Positions 32,226 through 38,261 of a stretch of DNA of 38,261 bases are shown here, in pieces. The translations under genes were made by a program, and so were the position numbers. The notes beneath the pieces are model-generated. The model made no database searches. It was given only the letters and a program-made list of their open reading frames with translations, and was not told where the DNA came from. Source of the stretch: a virus; the IMG/VR virus record IMGVR_UViG_3300010885_040704, positions 1-38,261 of that record. One strand, 5' to 3'. The first letter of the stretch is position 1. Every line of letters starts with the position of its first letter.

Positions 32226-32658
32226 CACCGACCTCCCCCGGGCACCAGGCTTTGCAACGCAAGCGCAGCTTTACAGGCAAAAGCATAAAAAAAAGACGAC
32301 CATTACGCCTCTTTTTTTACTCAGTTCCTCATACAGAAAAAATCCAAGGAGAGGCAGCAGGTCTTTGCGCGGACAAGGATAAAACTGGCGTGCTGGTCCC
32401 TTCACCTAACGCGGCCGGCCTGTTTTTAAGGCCAGTACCCTGTAAGCCCCGCTGGTGAATGGGTCCCATACCGAGCCCGAGAGAGGGGGATGCCCCCTCT
32501 CCGCCCGCAGGCGGGCTCCTCTCCCCCTGAGGAGGGGGATGCCCCCTCCTCGCCGCAAGCTGACGCTCGCTGCTCACCTCCCCCGGCTGCGCTTTAGAGA
32601 GATGCTCCCGCGGGGACCAGCAGAGCCACACCCTGCTGATCGGTAGCACAGTCCGTGG
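32226..32658. other. 433-bp spacer with GC hairpins and an A/T-rich inverted repeat
   Basis: No convincing gene; a 106-codon minus-strand frame through it is low-complexity. It holds perfect GC hairpins at 32481-32501 (GAGAGGGGG, loop ATG), 32503-32516 (GCCCGC, loop AG) and 32529-32551 (GAGGAGGGGG, loop ATG). A CAGCAG/CTGCTG repeat lies near 32615-32640. Near 32287-32317 an inverted repeat with A8 on one side and T7 on the other could be a weak bidirectional terminator. It separates the 166-aa gene from the lysis cassette. Confidence 0.6.
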
Positions 32659-32660
32659 CT
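32651..32660 (-). repeat. Leader motif core AGCCACGGAC, copy D (minus)
   Basis: The minus strand reads AGCCACGGACTG here, the core of the motif found at 8522-8536, 34421-34435 and 36674-36688. This copy straddles the stop codon of the 166-aa gene. Confidence 0.35.
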
Positions 32661-33159
32661 ACTCGCTCTCCGGTAGAGAGAACGTGAACGCATGGTGCTC
32701 CCCAGCAGCACGCATCGCGGTTGTATTCCCAACGCCAGCTCTATCGAGCAGCTCCACAGAAACCCTGTATTTCAAGGCTTCGTCGGCTGTTTTGTCGCGC
32801 AATTCCGCCAAGGTTGCGACCGATTTTCCGGCCTCAAGACCCAACGTACTCAAGGTGACAGCAGCCATAAGGCGCTGAACCTTCGGCATGAGGAGTTGCC
32901 TCGAGGCCCACTGGTCGTCGTTGCCGAGAGTGCGGCTGAGAGACTTGAGCGTCGAGCCTGTAGAGAGGCGGAGTGTCACCAGCGCGATCTGGGCGTCGGT
33001 GTATTGATCGTCTGTGCGCTTGGCTTCGCGAGCGGTTGCCCGAGAGATTGTATCGACGTCTGGAATGGCTTTGGGGGCGGCTTTGCGGACAACGTTTGCG
33101 ATGGCGGAGGAATCGCTTGGGGCAACGTTGGCTCTGAGCTTGTCGGTCCGGAGAGACAT
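32659..33159 (-). CDS. HTH/small-terminase-like protein, first gene of the late arc (166 aa)
   Basis: Starts at the ATG at 33159, which has no Shine-Dalgarno sequence. The N-terminal 50 residues are Ala/Arg-rich. TDAQIALVTLRLSTGSTLKSLSRTLGNDDQWASRQLLMPKV (about 54-94) looks like an HTH. The C-terminal helices with DEALKYRVSVELLDRAGVG resemble small-terminase endings. It could be the small terminase or a regulator of the late arc. It is the first gene after the divergent spacer and is separated from the lysis and packaging genes by 433 bp, which is unusual for a small terminase. Confidence 0.65.
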   Translation of the reverse strand: MSLRTDKLRANVAPSDSSAIANVVRKAAPKAIPDVDTISRATAREAKRTDDQYTDAQIALVTLRLSTGSTLKSLSRTLGNDDQWASRQLLMPKVQRLMAAVTLSTLGLEAGKSVATLAELRDKTADEALKYRVSVELLDRAGVGNTTAMRAAGEHHAFTFSLPESE

Positions 33160-33292
33160 AAAGAAATAGAAAGCATTTCTGCTTATCCACCGTCAAGGCA
33201 CTTGTTCGTAACTAATAGCCCCGCTTGATAAATACACACCTGATAGGGAACGTCTGTGAACCAATTCCGTGGGGTATTAGAGTACCGTGTCA

Positions 33293-33309
33293 GGGGGGGG
33301 GGGAGGGGG
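33293..33309 (+). repeat. Poly-G run (G11-A-G5)
   Basis: Eleven G, one A, then five G. An unusual homopolymer for this genome, at the boundary between the A/T-richer promoter-like part and the hairpin-rich part of the spacer. It may form a quadruplex or be a site of length variation or sequencing error. Confidence 0.7.
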
Positions 33310-33877
33310 TGGCTCCGCTCGCTTGTTCCGGCCTGGCGGCCGGCGCTCGCTCTCGCTGTGTGCATGGGGCATGTGTGATCGCCGGCGCAAGCGCCGCCGA
33401 CCCCTTGAAAGGAAAGGAGCGGGCTCCGCCCGCACTTGCTCAGCAAGATGGCTCGCTGGTCGCTCGCGGGCTCGCCAAGCTCGCCTCATCTCATGAACGC
33501 GCTGGTGCGCGAGCTACCATGCAGTGCCGGGGGGTTCTGTGCTGGCGCTGTGCGGGTGCACGCCCCCGGCAGAGTCTCTGATTTTTTCTCTCTCTTGACG
33601 CCCCAGCGCACGCCCCCAGAAGAGGGGGCGTGCTTGCCACCCCCGCTCGCCCTGTCAAGGCGGAGGAGGAGAAACATTCAGTCGCGGATTACCGCAACAG
33701 AATGTCTCACCTCCCCCGCCTCCTCCGTATGAACTCCGGCCCGCCAAGAGGCGGGTGACAGGACTCGGCAGCCGTTCGGTGCTCGCCCTCAGGCATAGGT
33801 CGCTTCGCGACTTGAGTGGGCTCGACCCGCATAGATGCCCGTGTGCCCACTCAACCCCCGGCCCAGCCGGGGGCTAC

Positions 33878-33937
33878 GGAAGCCGGACGGGCGCAAGCGC
33901 CCGGCGGTGGCCAAGAGGCCCCCGCGTCCCGGCTTCC
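33878..33937 (+). other. Predicted three-way-junction structure
   Basis: An outer 9-bp stem (33878-33886 with 33929-33937, GGAAGCCGG/CCGGCTTCC) encloses two hairpins. One is a perfect 7-bp CGGGCGC stem with loop AA at 33888-33903. The other is a GGCC stem with loop AAGA at 33909-33920. Three nested perfect repeats in 60 bases suggest a folded RNA leader or a DNA cruciform. It lies upstream of the first early gene. Confidence 0.5.
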
Positions 33938-33961
33938 TGATGCCTTCGATATGGCTCGCAC

Positions 33962-34011
33962 GCTCTCTCGGGTGGACCGGGGTCTGCGTCAAGCGAGAGC
34001 TGACGCAGACC
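33962..34011 (+). promoter_or_regulatory. Leader hairpin with possible pseudoknot before the first early gene
   Basis: A perfect 10-bp stem (33981-33990 with 34002-34011, GGTCTGCGTC/GACGCAGACC) has an 11-nt loop containing GAGAGC (33995-34000). This is complementary to GCTCTC at 33962-33967. The loop could form a pseudoknot or an alternative fold. The element ends about 20 nt before the GAGGAGAC ribosome binding site of the gene at 34045. Confidence 0.45.
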
Positions 34012-34044
34012 TGTGGAGGTCTGATCCATACAGAGGAGACAGTC

Positions 34045-34317
34045 ATGGAAGTGTTGAACAAAGCCCACCTGAAGCGGATGCCGCATGATGCCGTGTACAT
34101 CGGCCGCGGCAGCAAGTGGGGCAACCCGTTCATCATCGGCAAAGACGGTGACCGCGATGAAGTCGTCGCGAAGTACAAGCGCTACCTCTGGACCAACAAG
34201 CAGCTGCTGGCCCAGATCCGCGAACTGCTGAACAGGGACCTCGTCTGCCACTGTGCACCGCAGCGCTGCCACGGGCATGTGCTTCTCGATGCGCTCGAGT
34301 GGGACATGCGTCGATGA
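34045..34317 (+). CDS. DUF4326 domain protein (90 aa)
   Basis: ATG at 34045 with AGAGGAGAC upstream. The sequence DAVYIGRGSKWGNPFIIGKDGDRDEVVAKYKRYL and later LVCHCAPQRCHGHVLLD is the DUF4326 signature (Tyr-Ile-Gly-Arg-Gly-x-x-Trp-Gly-Asn-Pro and Cys-x-Cys-x-x-x-x-Cys-His-Gly-x-x-Leu). The conserved Cys/His residues suggest metal binding. The function is not established; it is common in phages. It is the first gene of the early arc. Confidence 0.88.
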   Translation: MEVLNKAHLKRMPHDAVYIGRGSKWGNPFIIGKDGDRDEVVAKYKRYLWTNKQLLAQIRELLNRDLVCHCAPQRCHGHVLLDALEWDMRR

Positions 34318-34323
34318 CCGAGA

Positions 34324-34381
34324 GAGAGGGGGCTCCGCCCCCTCTCAAACTCTCCCCCGGCAGAGGCGCGTCCGCCTCTGC
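34324..34381 (+). repeat. Pair of perfect GC hairpins after the DUF4326 gene
   Basis: 34324-34346 is a 10-bp stem GAGAGGGGGC with loop TCC. 34360-34381 is a 9-bp stem GCAGAGGCG with loop CGTC. Neither is followed by a T run, so they are more likely members of the hairpin family spread through the spacers than ordinary terminators. Confidence 0.65.
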
Positions 34382-34420
34382 ACTCGGGCCTTGTCAAACC
34401 AGACCGTCGGTAGCACGGGC

Positions 34421-34435
34421 GGAAGCCACGGACCG
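34421..34435 (+). repeat. Leader motif GGAAGCCACGGACCG, copy B
   Basis: Exact match to 8522-8536. Flanked by GTCGGT (34406-34411) and ACCGAC (34432-34437), which can pair around it. It lies 40 nt before the ATG at 34475. Confidence 0.5.
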
Positions 34436-34474
34436 ACTTCTCAATTCGCATCTTTCTTTTCATTGGAGACGACC

Positions 34475-34771
34475 ATGTTGACCATCATCCTCTCGGCTAT
34501 CGGAACCTTCCTCGCCTTCGCTTCGATTGAGCTGGCGAAGGCCATCCTCATGTACTTCGCCGTCCGCATCGTGGTGGAGGCCGCGATCCGCCTGAAGGAC
34601 CGCGTCCTCTACACCGCCATGCGGGCAGTGGCCGAACCGAAGGCGACCCTGATGTCGATCGGGAACTTCCTGATCTACCTCACCTTTGCAGCAGCCACGC
34701 TGGCGACCAGCGTCGTCTACTGGCTGGTGTTCATGGCGGCCCGCGCACGGAACGTGGCTGCCGCAGCGTAA
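34475..34771 (+). CDS. Membrane protein with two hydrophobic segments (98 aa)
   Basis: ATG at 34475 with TTGGAGACGACC upstream. Hydrophobic segments near residues 2-30 (LTIILSAIGTFLAFASIELAKAILMYFAV) and 60-88 (SIGNFLIYLTFAAATLATSVVYWLVFMAA) flank a basic stretch (RLKDRVLYTAMR). It is probably a two-span inner-membrane protein. No family is recognised. The early position suggests action on the host envelope, but that is only a guess. Confidence 0.65.
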   Translation: MLTIILSAIGTFLAFASIELAKAILMYFAVRIVVEAAIRLKDRVLYTAMRAVAEPKATLMSIGNFLIYLTFAAATLATSVVYWLVFMAARARNVAAAA

Positions 34772-34804
34772 GCGTACCCACCCACAGTGATTGAGGAGAC
34801 AATC

Positions 34805-36148
34805 ATGCCGAGACTTGCAGAAGAGACCATCGAACACGACGAAGACCAGCTCACGCAGATCGAGCAGGAGGCGGCAGCTTTCGGAACGACCGACGACATC
34901 GACCTCGTGCCGGAGCCGACCCTCACGGTCGTCGTGCCCACGCCGCCGAAGAATCGGCGCACGAAGAAGAAGCTCCCGGTCCCGGCACCGAAGCCGGTTG
35001 CGGTGAGCATCGCGGCCTATGCCGACCACCTCTTCACGCGGCACCAGTACCTGCGGCAGCTCCGCATTAAGGTGGCGCTGCTTCGCGAGAAGCAGGCGCA
35101 GGAAGAGGCGGTGGTGGCGACCACCAGCCACCCCGACAAGGTCACCGGGAGGGTCCCGGCACCCCGGCTCAGGTTCCGCCGTGCGCCAGGTCACGCCTAC
35201 CCGATGGACGCAGCCACCTTCGCTCGGTGGCAGGCGAAGTACGGCAAGCGGGCTCACGACAAAATGGTCGAGGAAGCGCAGACCGCGATCGACACCGGAC
35301 ACACCCGCTACTTCCCCGACGGGGGCAGCGACTTCATGACTCGGCGCACCGTGCCCGCCATCGAGAAGGCGGTGCGGGACCTGCTGAAGAAAGAGGGCAT
35401 TGAACTCTCGTCCTACTACGATCCCGAAAAGCGCCAGTGGTTCCGGCTCTGGGAACCGACCGACCTGCCTCCCATCCCGCTGCGGAACGTCAGCCGCGAG
35501 AGGGCGCTGGCCGACGGATACGTCTCCGAGTCGGACAGGGCGCTGGCCGAGGGAACCTACGTCAGGAACACCACGTTCCAGATGTTCAGGACCATCGAGG
35601 GCGACGACTGGGACGACCTCGGCCCGGACGAACAGCACCGGATCATGAAGGCCAAGTACGACGCACATCGCGCCATACTGCAGACCACCTTCTGGTCCGA
35701 CGACAATGAGCTTGCCCGCCTGAAGTACATCGACGGGTATCTGAACACCTACGAGTGGAAGATCCACTCCCTCGTGGCGGCCGACAGGGCAGCGCGTTTC
35801 GAGATGAAGAACCTCGTGCGTGACAACGACGACACGGAAATCCCACTTCAGCTCATCGAGCAGAAGCAGGCCCGTATCAACGGCCTGCGGAACCAGCTCC
35901 GCGACTGTCAGGCGAACTTCGACGTCTGCATGAAGCTCCGCGATGAGCTTGTCTCGGCCACCTCGATCCAGTGGGGCGCATACCGCTCGATCGAACAGAA
36001 AGCCACGGACAAGGCAGCGCGTGAGCGTAGGAACAAGGCCGTCTCCCACCATCTGGCGGGGCTTTCGCGGCCCGAGTACGAACTCTGGCTCAAGGATCAG
36101 GACTGGCGCGTGCACCGGGACGGTGTGGCCGCCAGCGACGACGAGTAA
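34805..36148 (+). CDS. Large early protein of unknown function (447 aa)
   Basis: ATG at 34805 follows GAGGAGACAATC, nearly the same leader as the gene at 34045; a GTG at 34787 in frame is rejected. The first 60 residues are acidic, then proline/lysine-rich (TPPKNRRTKKKLPVPAPK) and probably disordered. The rest is helical and highly charged, with HLFTRHQYLRQLRIKVALLREK, a TTFWSDDNELARLKYIDGYL block and a C-terminal coiled-coil-like part (LIEQKQARINGLRNQLRDCQ). No enzyme motif is recognised. It is the largest unassigned early gene and is followed by a clear terminator. Confidence 0.7.
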   Translation: MPRLAEETIEHDEDQLTQIEQEAAAFGTTDDIDLVPEPTLTVVVPTPPKNRRTKKKLPVPAPKPVAVSIAAYADHLFTRHQYLRQLRIKVALLREKQAQEEAVVATTSHPDKVTGRVPAPRLRFRRAPGHAYPMDAATFARWQAKYGKRAHDKMVEEAQTAIDTGHTRYFPDGGSDFMTRRTVPAIEKAVRDLLKKEGIELSSYYDPEKRQWFRLWEPTDLPPIPLRNVSRERALADGYVSESDRALAEGTYVRNTTFQMFRTIEGDDWDDLGPDEQHRIMKAKYDAHRAILQTTFWSDDNELARLKYIDGYLNTYEWKIHSLVAADRAARFEMKNLVRDNDDTEIPLQLIEQKQARINGLRNQLRDCQANFDVCMKLRDELVSATSIQWGAYRSIEQKATDKAARERRNKAVSHHLAGLSRPEYELWLKDQDWRVHRDGVAASDDE

Positions 36149-36157
36149 CGAACGCTT

Positions 36158-36204
36158 CCCCCGGACGCAGGCCGCTTCTCGCCTCCGTCCGGGGGATTTC
36201 TTTT
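36158..36204 (+). terminator. Intrinsic terminator after the 447-aa gene
   Basis: A perfect 10-bp stem CCCCCGGACG (36158-36167) with CGTCCGGGGG (36186-36195) is followed by ATTTCTTTT. The 18-nt loop can fold further (AGGC/GCCT). It lies nine bases after the stop codon and reads on the plus strand. Confidence 0.8.
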
Positions 36205-36511
36205 GATCGAACGGGTCGGCGGCGCTCGCTGGTCGCTCGCACGTGGCGCTACGACGACACAGTGAAGCCCAGCGCCAGGTCTCGACACCGGGCATGAAGG
36301 GGGCACGCCCCCTCGCTGCGCTCACCCCCGCGCCCGCAAGCGGTCGCCCGGCCGAAGACGGCCGGCGGAGGGCTGGCCGCCCTCCGGACCTCCCGCGTGA
36401 CGCCATGACCCTGAATACGATTAGCCTCAGTGGGCGGCATCGCCCGGGTTGATTAGCCTTGGTTCGCGACTTTCTTCGCAGGGCAGACACCGGAGAAAAA
36501 AAGGATCGGTC
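36205..36511 (+). other. Spacer with further GC hairpins, no gene seen
   Basis: About 300 bp between the terminator and the small membrane gene. Perfect hairpins: 36298-36313 (AGGGGGC, loop AC), 36348-36365 (CCGGCCG, loop AAGA) and 36367-36385 (GGAGGGC, loop TGGCC). GATTAGCCT occurs twice, near 36419 and 36450. Promoter signals for the SSB region must lie here or just downstream, but none is clear. Open frames in it are low-complexity. Confidence 0.55.
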
Positions 36512-36664
36512 ATGTTTCTTCTTGTTTTTTTATGGGCCGCGGCCGCGATCGGCTATGCCTACGGAGGCATCGACGAAGCCTTCACGTGGTTCGTTGGCTC
36601 TGTTTTTCTGCTGGTAGGTGGCTTGTGGCTGCTGGATGAACTCAGTCAGCGGATGACCACCTGA
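36512..36664 (+). CDS. Small two-span membrane protein (50 aa)
   Basis: ATG at 36512 with AAAAAGGATC upstream. Two hydrophobic stretches (FLLVFLWAAAAIGYAYGG and FVGSVFLLVGGLWLLDEL) flank a short acidic turn, followed by a polar end. Length and composition fit a tiny inner-membrane protein. No family is recognised. The longer frame to 36449 adds residues without membrane or protein character and has no ribosome binding site. Confidence 0.55.
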   Translation: MFLLVFLWAAAAIGYAYGGIDEAFTWFVGSVFLLVGGLWLLDELSQRMTT

Positions 36665-36764
36665 TCGCAACACCGAAGCCACGGATTGCTTTTTTGTCCC
36701 TTGTCGGTTTTCGGCAAGGGTTGACCGCCTCACTCGCGGGTGAGGCACCTTAGGAGAGAACGAT
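36665..36764 (+). promoter_or_regulatory. Structured leader of the SSB gene
   Basis: Holds the motif variant CGAAGCCACGGATTG (36674-36688) followed by six T. Next comes a 9-bp stem with one G-U pair (CCCTTGTCG/CGGCAAGGG, near 36700-36722), and then a 7-bp GCCTCAC/GTGAGGC hairpin just before the TAGGAGAG ribosome binding site. The first hairpin region could terminate upstream transcription. The last could control SSB translation. Confidence 0.5.
36674..36688 (+). repeat. Leader motif variant, copy C
   Basis: CGAAGCCACGGATTG shares the GAAGCCACGGA core with copies A (8522-8536) and B (34421-34435). It lies in front of the SSB gene and is followed at once by CTTTTTT. Confidence 0.4.
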
Positions 36765-37187
36765 ATGTACGCGCAGATCACCATCGTTGGACGGCTCGGC
36801 AAGGACCCCGAGATCAAGAAGCTGAACAACGGCGCGACCGTTGCCCGGTTCTCGGCGGCTGTCGACAAGGGCTACAAGAACAAGGACGGCACCAAGCCGG
36901 ACGCCGAGTGGTTCAACATCGACGCCTATCAGGCGAAGGACACCGGCATCGTCACCAACCTGATCCAGCCGTACCTGAAGAAGGGCCAGCTGGTCTTCAT
37001 CGCCGGCGAGCCCACGATCGAGAAGTACACCAAGGACGGCGTGGAGCAGCGGGTCTTCAAGATCAAGCTGGGTCCGCAGTCGACGCTGAAGATGCTCGGC
37101 GGCACGGCCAAGCCCGGCGAGAGCGGCGGCAGCGCCCCGGCCTTGACCGGCGGAGCCGCGCCCGGAGACGACGACATCCCCTGGTAG
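36765..37187 (+). CDS. ssb: Single-stranded DNA-binding protein (140 aa)
   Basis: OB-fold SSB. The opening YAQITIVGRLGKDPEIK has the first strand and turn of bacterial SSBs, followed by GATVARFSAAV, the aromatic DNA-contact region (EWFNIDAYQAKD) and KGQLVFIAGEPTIEKY. A Gly/Ala/Pro-rich linker leads to an acidic tip ending DDDIPW, the place where SSB partners bind. It should coat ssDNA during phage replication and cooperate with the exonuclease/annealing proteins. ATG has TTAGGAGAG upstream. Confidence 0.93.
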   Translation: MYAQITIVGRLGKDPEIKKLNNGATVARFSAAVDKGYKNKDGTKPDAEWFNIDAYQAKDTGIVTNLIQPYLKKGQLVFIAGEPTIEKYTKDGVEQRVFKIKLGPQSTLKMLGGTAKPGESGGSAPALTGGAAPGDDDIPW

Positions 37188-37197
37188 GAACACCGAG

Positions 37198-37246
37198 GTC
37201 CAGACGCTGGCGAAGCATGGCGCATGCCTGACGACAGCGTCTGGAC
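37198..37246 (+). other. Long perfect stem-loop after the SSB gene
   Basis: A 12-bp perfect stem (37198-37209 GTCCAGACGCTG with 37235-37246 CAGCGTCTGGAC) encloses a smaller GCATG-GCG-CATGC hairpin (37215-37227). No T run follows, so a simple intrinsic terminator is unlikely. It may be an RNA-processing or stability element, or an operator for the next gene. Confidence 0.6.
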
Positions 37247-37290
37247 ACACTTATGAGTCTGAATCAATACGCCTGTCAGGGAAACGCTTT

Positions 37291-37473
37291 ATGAGAAACA
37301 AACGCGCCGGCTGGACCGACCGCGAACTGAAGCGGATGAAGACGCTAGTGGAGCAGAGCGGCCTCTCATGGTCCGTCATCGGGCAGCGGTTCAGATGCGG
37401 GGCAACCACCGTTGCCGATCTGGCTAAGAAACACGGATGGAAGAAGAAGATCGCAGGAGCGCCGACTTCATAA
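37291..37473 (+). CDS. Small HTH protein, GcrA/Myb-like (60 aa)
   Basis: ATG-initiated. The sequence GWTDRELKRMKTLVEQSGLSWSVIGQRF followed by ATTVADLAKKHGW has the layout of the N-terminal DNA-binding domain of alphaproteobacterial GcrA and of Myb/SANT-like phage HTH proteins: an N-terminal Trp-Thr, a middle helix, then a recognition helix. A C-terminal basic patch (KKKIAG) is present. It probably regulates transcription; its target is unknown. The upstream stem-loop could be a control site. Confidence 0.7.
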   Translation: MRNKRAGWTDRELKRMKTLVEQSGLSWSVIGQRFRCGATTVADLAKKHGWKKKIAGAPTS

Positions 37474-37485
37474 GGAGAATAAGCG

Positions 37486-37794
37486 ATGACATCCATTGGC
37501 CGCATCATAGATGCGCTTTTCCGCGACCCCGACAGAACAGTCGCGGGTGCGCGTGTTGATATCGCCTACACCGAGAACGAGACGGTGATCGAAGTCGGGC
37601 CTCATCCTGGATTTGCCGCTGGATCAATGGTCGTGGTGATGAGGCAAGGGTCTGGGGAAAATCTGCACCACTACGAGATGGAGTTCAGCCTGACCGACGT
37701 GCGCGAGGCGCGAGCCCTTTCGGCGGCGCTCACGGCATGGGCCGATTGGGCTGAAAGCGTAAACGCGCCGAAGGAGACGGGCGATGAGCAATAG
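37486..37794 (+). CDS. Unknown early protein (102 aa)
   Basis: ATG with GGAGAATAAGCG upstream. Mixed alpha/beta: an initial helix (IGRIIDALFR), strands (ARVDIAYTENETVIEVG and SMVVVMRQG), then HHYEMEFSLTDVREARALSAALTAWADWAES with a final helix. No family is recognised. Its stop overlaps the ATG of the end-spanning gene by 11 bases. Confidence 0.6.
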   Translation: MTSIGRIIDALFRDPDRTVAGARVDIAYTENETVIEVGPHPGFAAGSMVVVMRQGSGENLHHYEMEFSLTDVREARALSAALTAWADWAESVNAPKETGDEQ

Positions 37795-38261
37795 AGCCAA
37801 GATCAAACCAGATGATCCGCGCCCAGCCAAGGGCGGATGGGCGCCAGGCGACTACATGAACACCTGCACGACCTGCGGCGCTACCTTCACCGGATGCGAC
37901 AAGCGATCATGGACATGTGCGGATTGCGCCTATGCCAAAAGCGACGCGCCCATGGCCCCCGACGACAACAAGGAACTGGTAGAGATCGTGGCGAGGGCTT
38001 TGGCGAGGTTTTGGGGCGTCAACCTCGACAAGCATCCAGACTTGATCGGGCAGCAAGCGCGCATCGCCCTCACCGCCATCGAGTCATCAGGCAGAAGGAT
38101 TGTGCCCTCCTCCCCACGGGTGGAAGATGTAAGGCGCAAGGCGCTGGAAGAAGCGGCGGAGGTGGCGGACCAGTATGCGCGACTGTCCCCGCTCTTCAAC
38201 CACGGCACACAGCTCTCACGATCTGAGGAGGCTGCTATGGACGCCGCCGCCCGGATCGCCC
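37784..38261 (+). CDS. Zinc-ribbon phage protein spanning the window ends (N-terminal part of 173 aa)
   Basis: ATG at 37784 opens a frame without a stop to the window end. It continues from position 94 after joining the 93-bp repeat and ends at 137, for 173 aa in all. The N-terminal region GWAPGDYMNTCTTCGATFTG then TCADCAYA holds two Cys-x2-Cys pairs (residues 28/31 and 45/48), a zinc ribbon often seen at the start of small phage proteins. A helical region (LVEIVARALARFW) and an Ala/Arg-rich C-terminus follow. Function unknown. Confidence 0.8.
   Translation, partial: MSNRAKIKPDDPRPAKGGWAPGDYMNTCTTCGATFTGCDKRSWTCADCAYAKSDAPMAPDDNKELVEIVARALARFWGVNLDKHPDLIGQQARIALTAIESSGRRIVPSSPRVEDVRRKALEEAAEVADQYARLSPLFNHGTQLSRSEEAAMDAAARIA
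38169..38261. repeat. Terminal direct repeat, right copy (identical to 1-93)
   Basis: Exact copy of bases 1-93. Both copies lie inside the same gene (37784 to 137 across the ends), so joining the window at this repeat restores one continuous coding sequence. Most simply this is assembly overlap of a circular or circularly permuted molecule. Confidence 0.95.

Larger units (their letters stand above)
33160..34044. promoter_or_regulatory. 885-bp divergent non-coding region with many hairpins (candidate promoter/origin region)
   Basis: No supportable gene. It separates the late minus arc from the early plus arc and must hold promoters for both. The left part is A/T-richer (33160-33290), with TTGATAAAT and, on the minus strand, TTGACG, but no convincing promoter pair. 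It then has a G11-A-G5 run (33293-33309) and hairpins at 33383-33396 (CGGCGC, loop AA), 33419-33433 (GCGGGC, loop TCC), 33609-33632 (CACGCCCCC, loop AGAAGA) and 33855-33873 (CCCCCGGC, loop CCA), plus the two structures listed separately. It may also contain a replication origin or packaging site. Confidence 0.6.

Noticed and set aside
32329-32649. 106-codon minus-strand frame in the spacer
   Set aside because: Made of translated GC hairpins (Pro/Gly/Ser-rich), with no ribosome binding site.
34460-36490. 676-codon minus-strand frame
   Set aside because: Runs opposite two plus-strand genes with good ribosome binding sites and also crosses the terminator and spacer hairpins; low-complexity Arg/Pro/Leu composition.
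1-38261. CRISPR array, tRNA genes, insertion sequence or integrase
   Set aside because: No regularly spaced repeats, cloverleaf with tRNA-like conserved bases, transposase or recombinase was recognised on either strand.

Overview
The window is a complete, circular genome of a short-tailed (podovirus-type) tailed phage of a GC-rich bacterium, most likely an alphaproteobacterium. The first 93 bases are repeated exactly as the last 93 (1-93 = 38169-38261). The unique circle is therefore 38,168 bp, and one gene runs across the ends. The host guess rests on the GC-rich codon use, a holin of the three-TM type described from alphaproteobacterial gene-transfer agents, a small GcrA/Myb-like HTH protein and a chromosomal-type parS site. 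It is an inference.

The circle has two transcriptional arcs. The plus-strand (early/replication) arc begins in a hairpin-rich spacer near 33.2-34.0 kb and runs through 38.2 kb/1 to 10.1 kb. It carries a DUF4326 protein, small membrane proteins, a 447-aa orphan, an SSB, many small accessory genes, a DUF932 protein and a ParB-like protein. It ends with a recombination cassette made of a YqaJ-type exonuclease, a small gene and a Rad52/ERF-like annealing protein. A two-gene minus-strand island (RuvC-like resolvase and a possible helicase-loader-like protein) sits inside this arc at 6.0-7.1 kb.

The minus-strand (late) arc runs from 33.2 kb down to 10.1 kb. In transcription order it holds an HTH/small-terminase-like protein, a membrane-anchored coiled-coil protein, an N-acetylmuramidase endolysin, a holin, a small protein, the large terminase, two small proteins, the portal, a Bbp19-like protein, two small proteins, a scaffold and the major capsid protein. 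These are followed by two tandem paralogous small virion proteins, a strong intrinsic terminator, the tail adaptor (gp11-like), nozzle (gp12-like), three internal-virion-type proteins (183, 1088 and 1438 aa), a collar-domain tail fibre, two fibre-associated proteins and a small terminal gene. The two arcs converge near 10.06-10.09 kb.

I saw no integrase, RNA polymerase, DNA polymerase or primase, so transcription and replication probably depend on the host. The most striking signal is a perfect 16-bp chromosomal-type parS palindrome at 8560-8575. It overlaps the translation start of the gene before the annealing protein, in a genome that encodes a ParB-like protein but no recognisable ParA. 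Other notable items are a family of GC-rich hairpins with recurring loop sequences in the spacers, a recurrent GAAGCCACGGAC motif in gene leaders, recurring junction sequences between small early genes, and the capsid-terminator arrangement.
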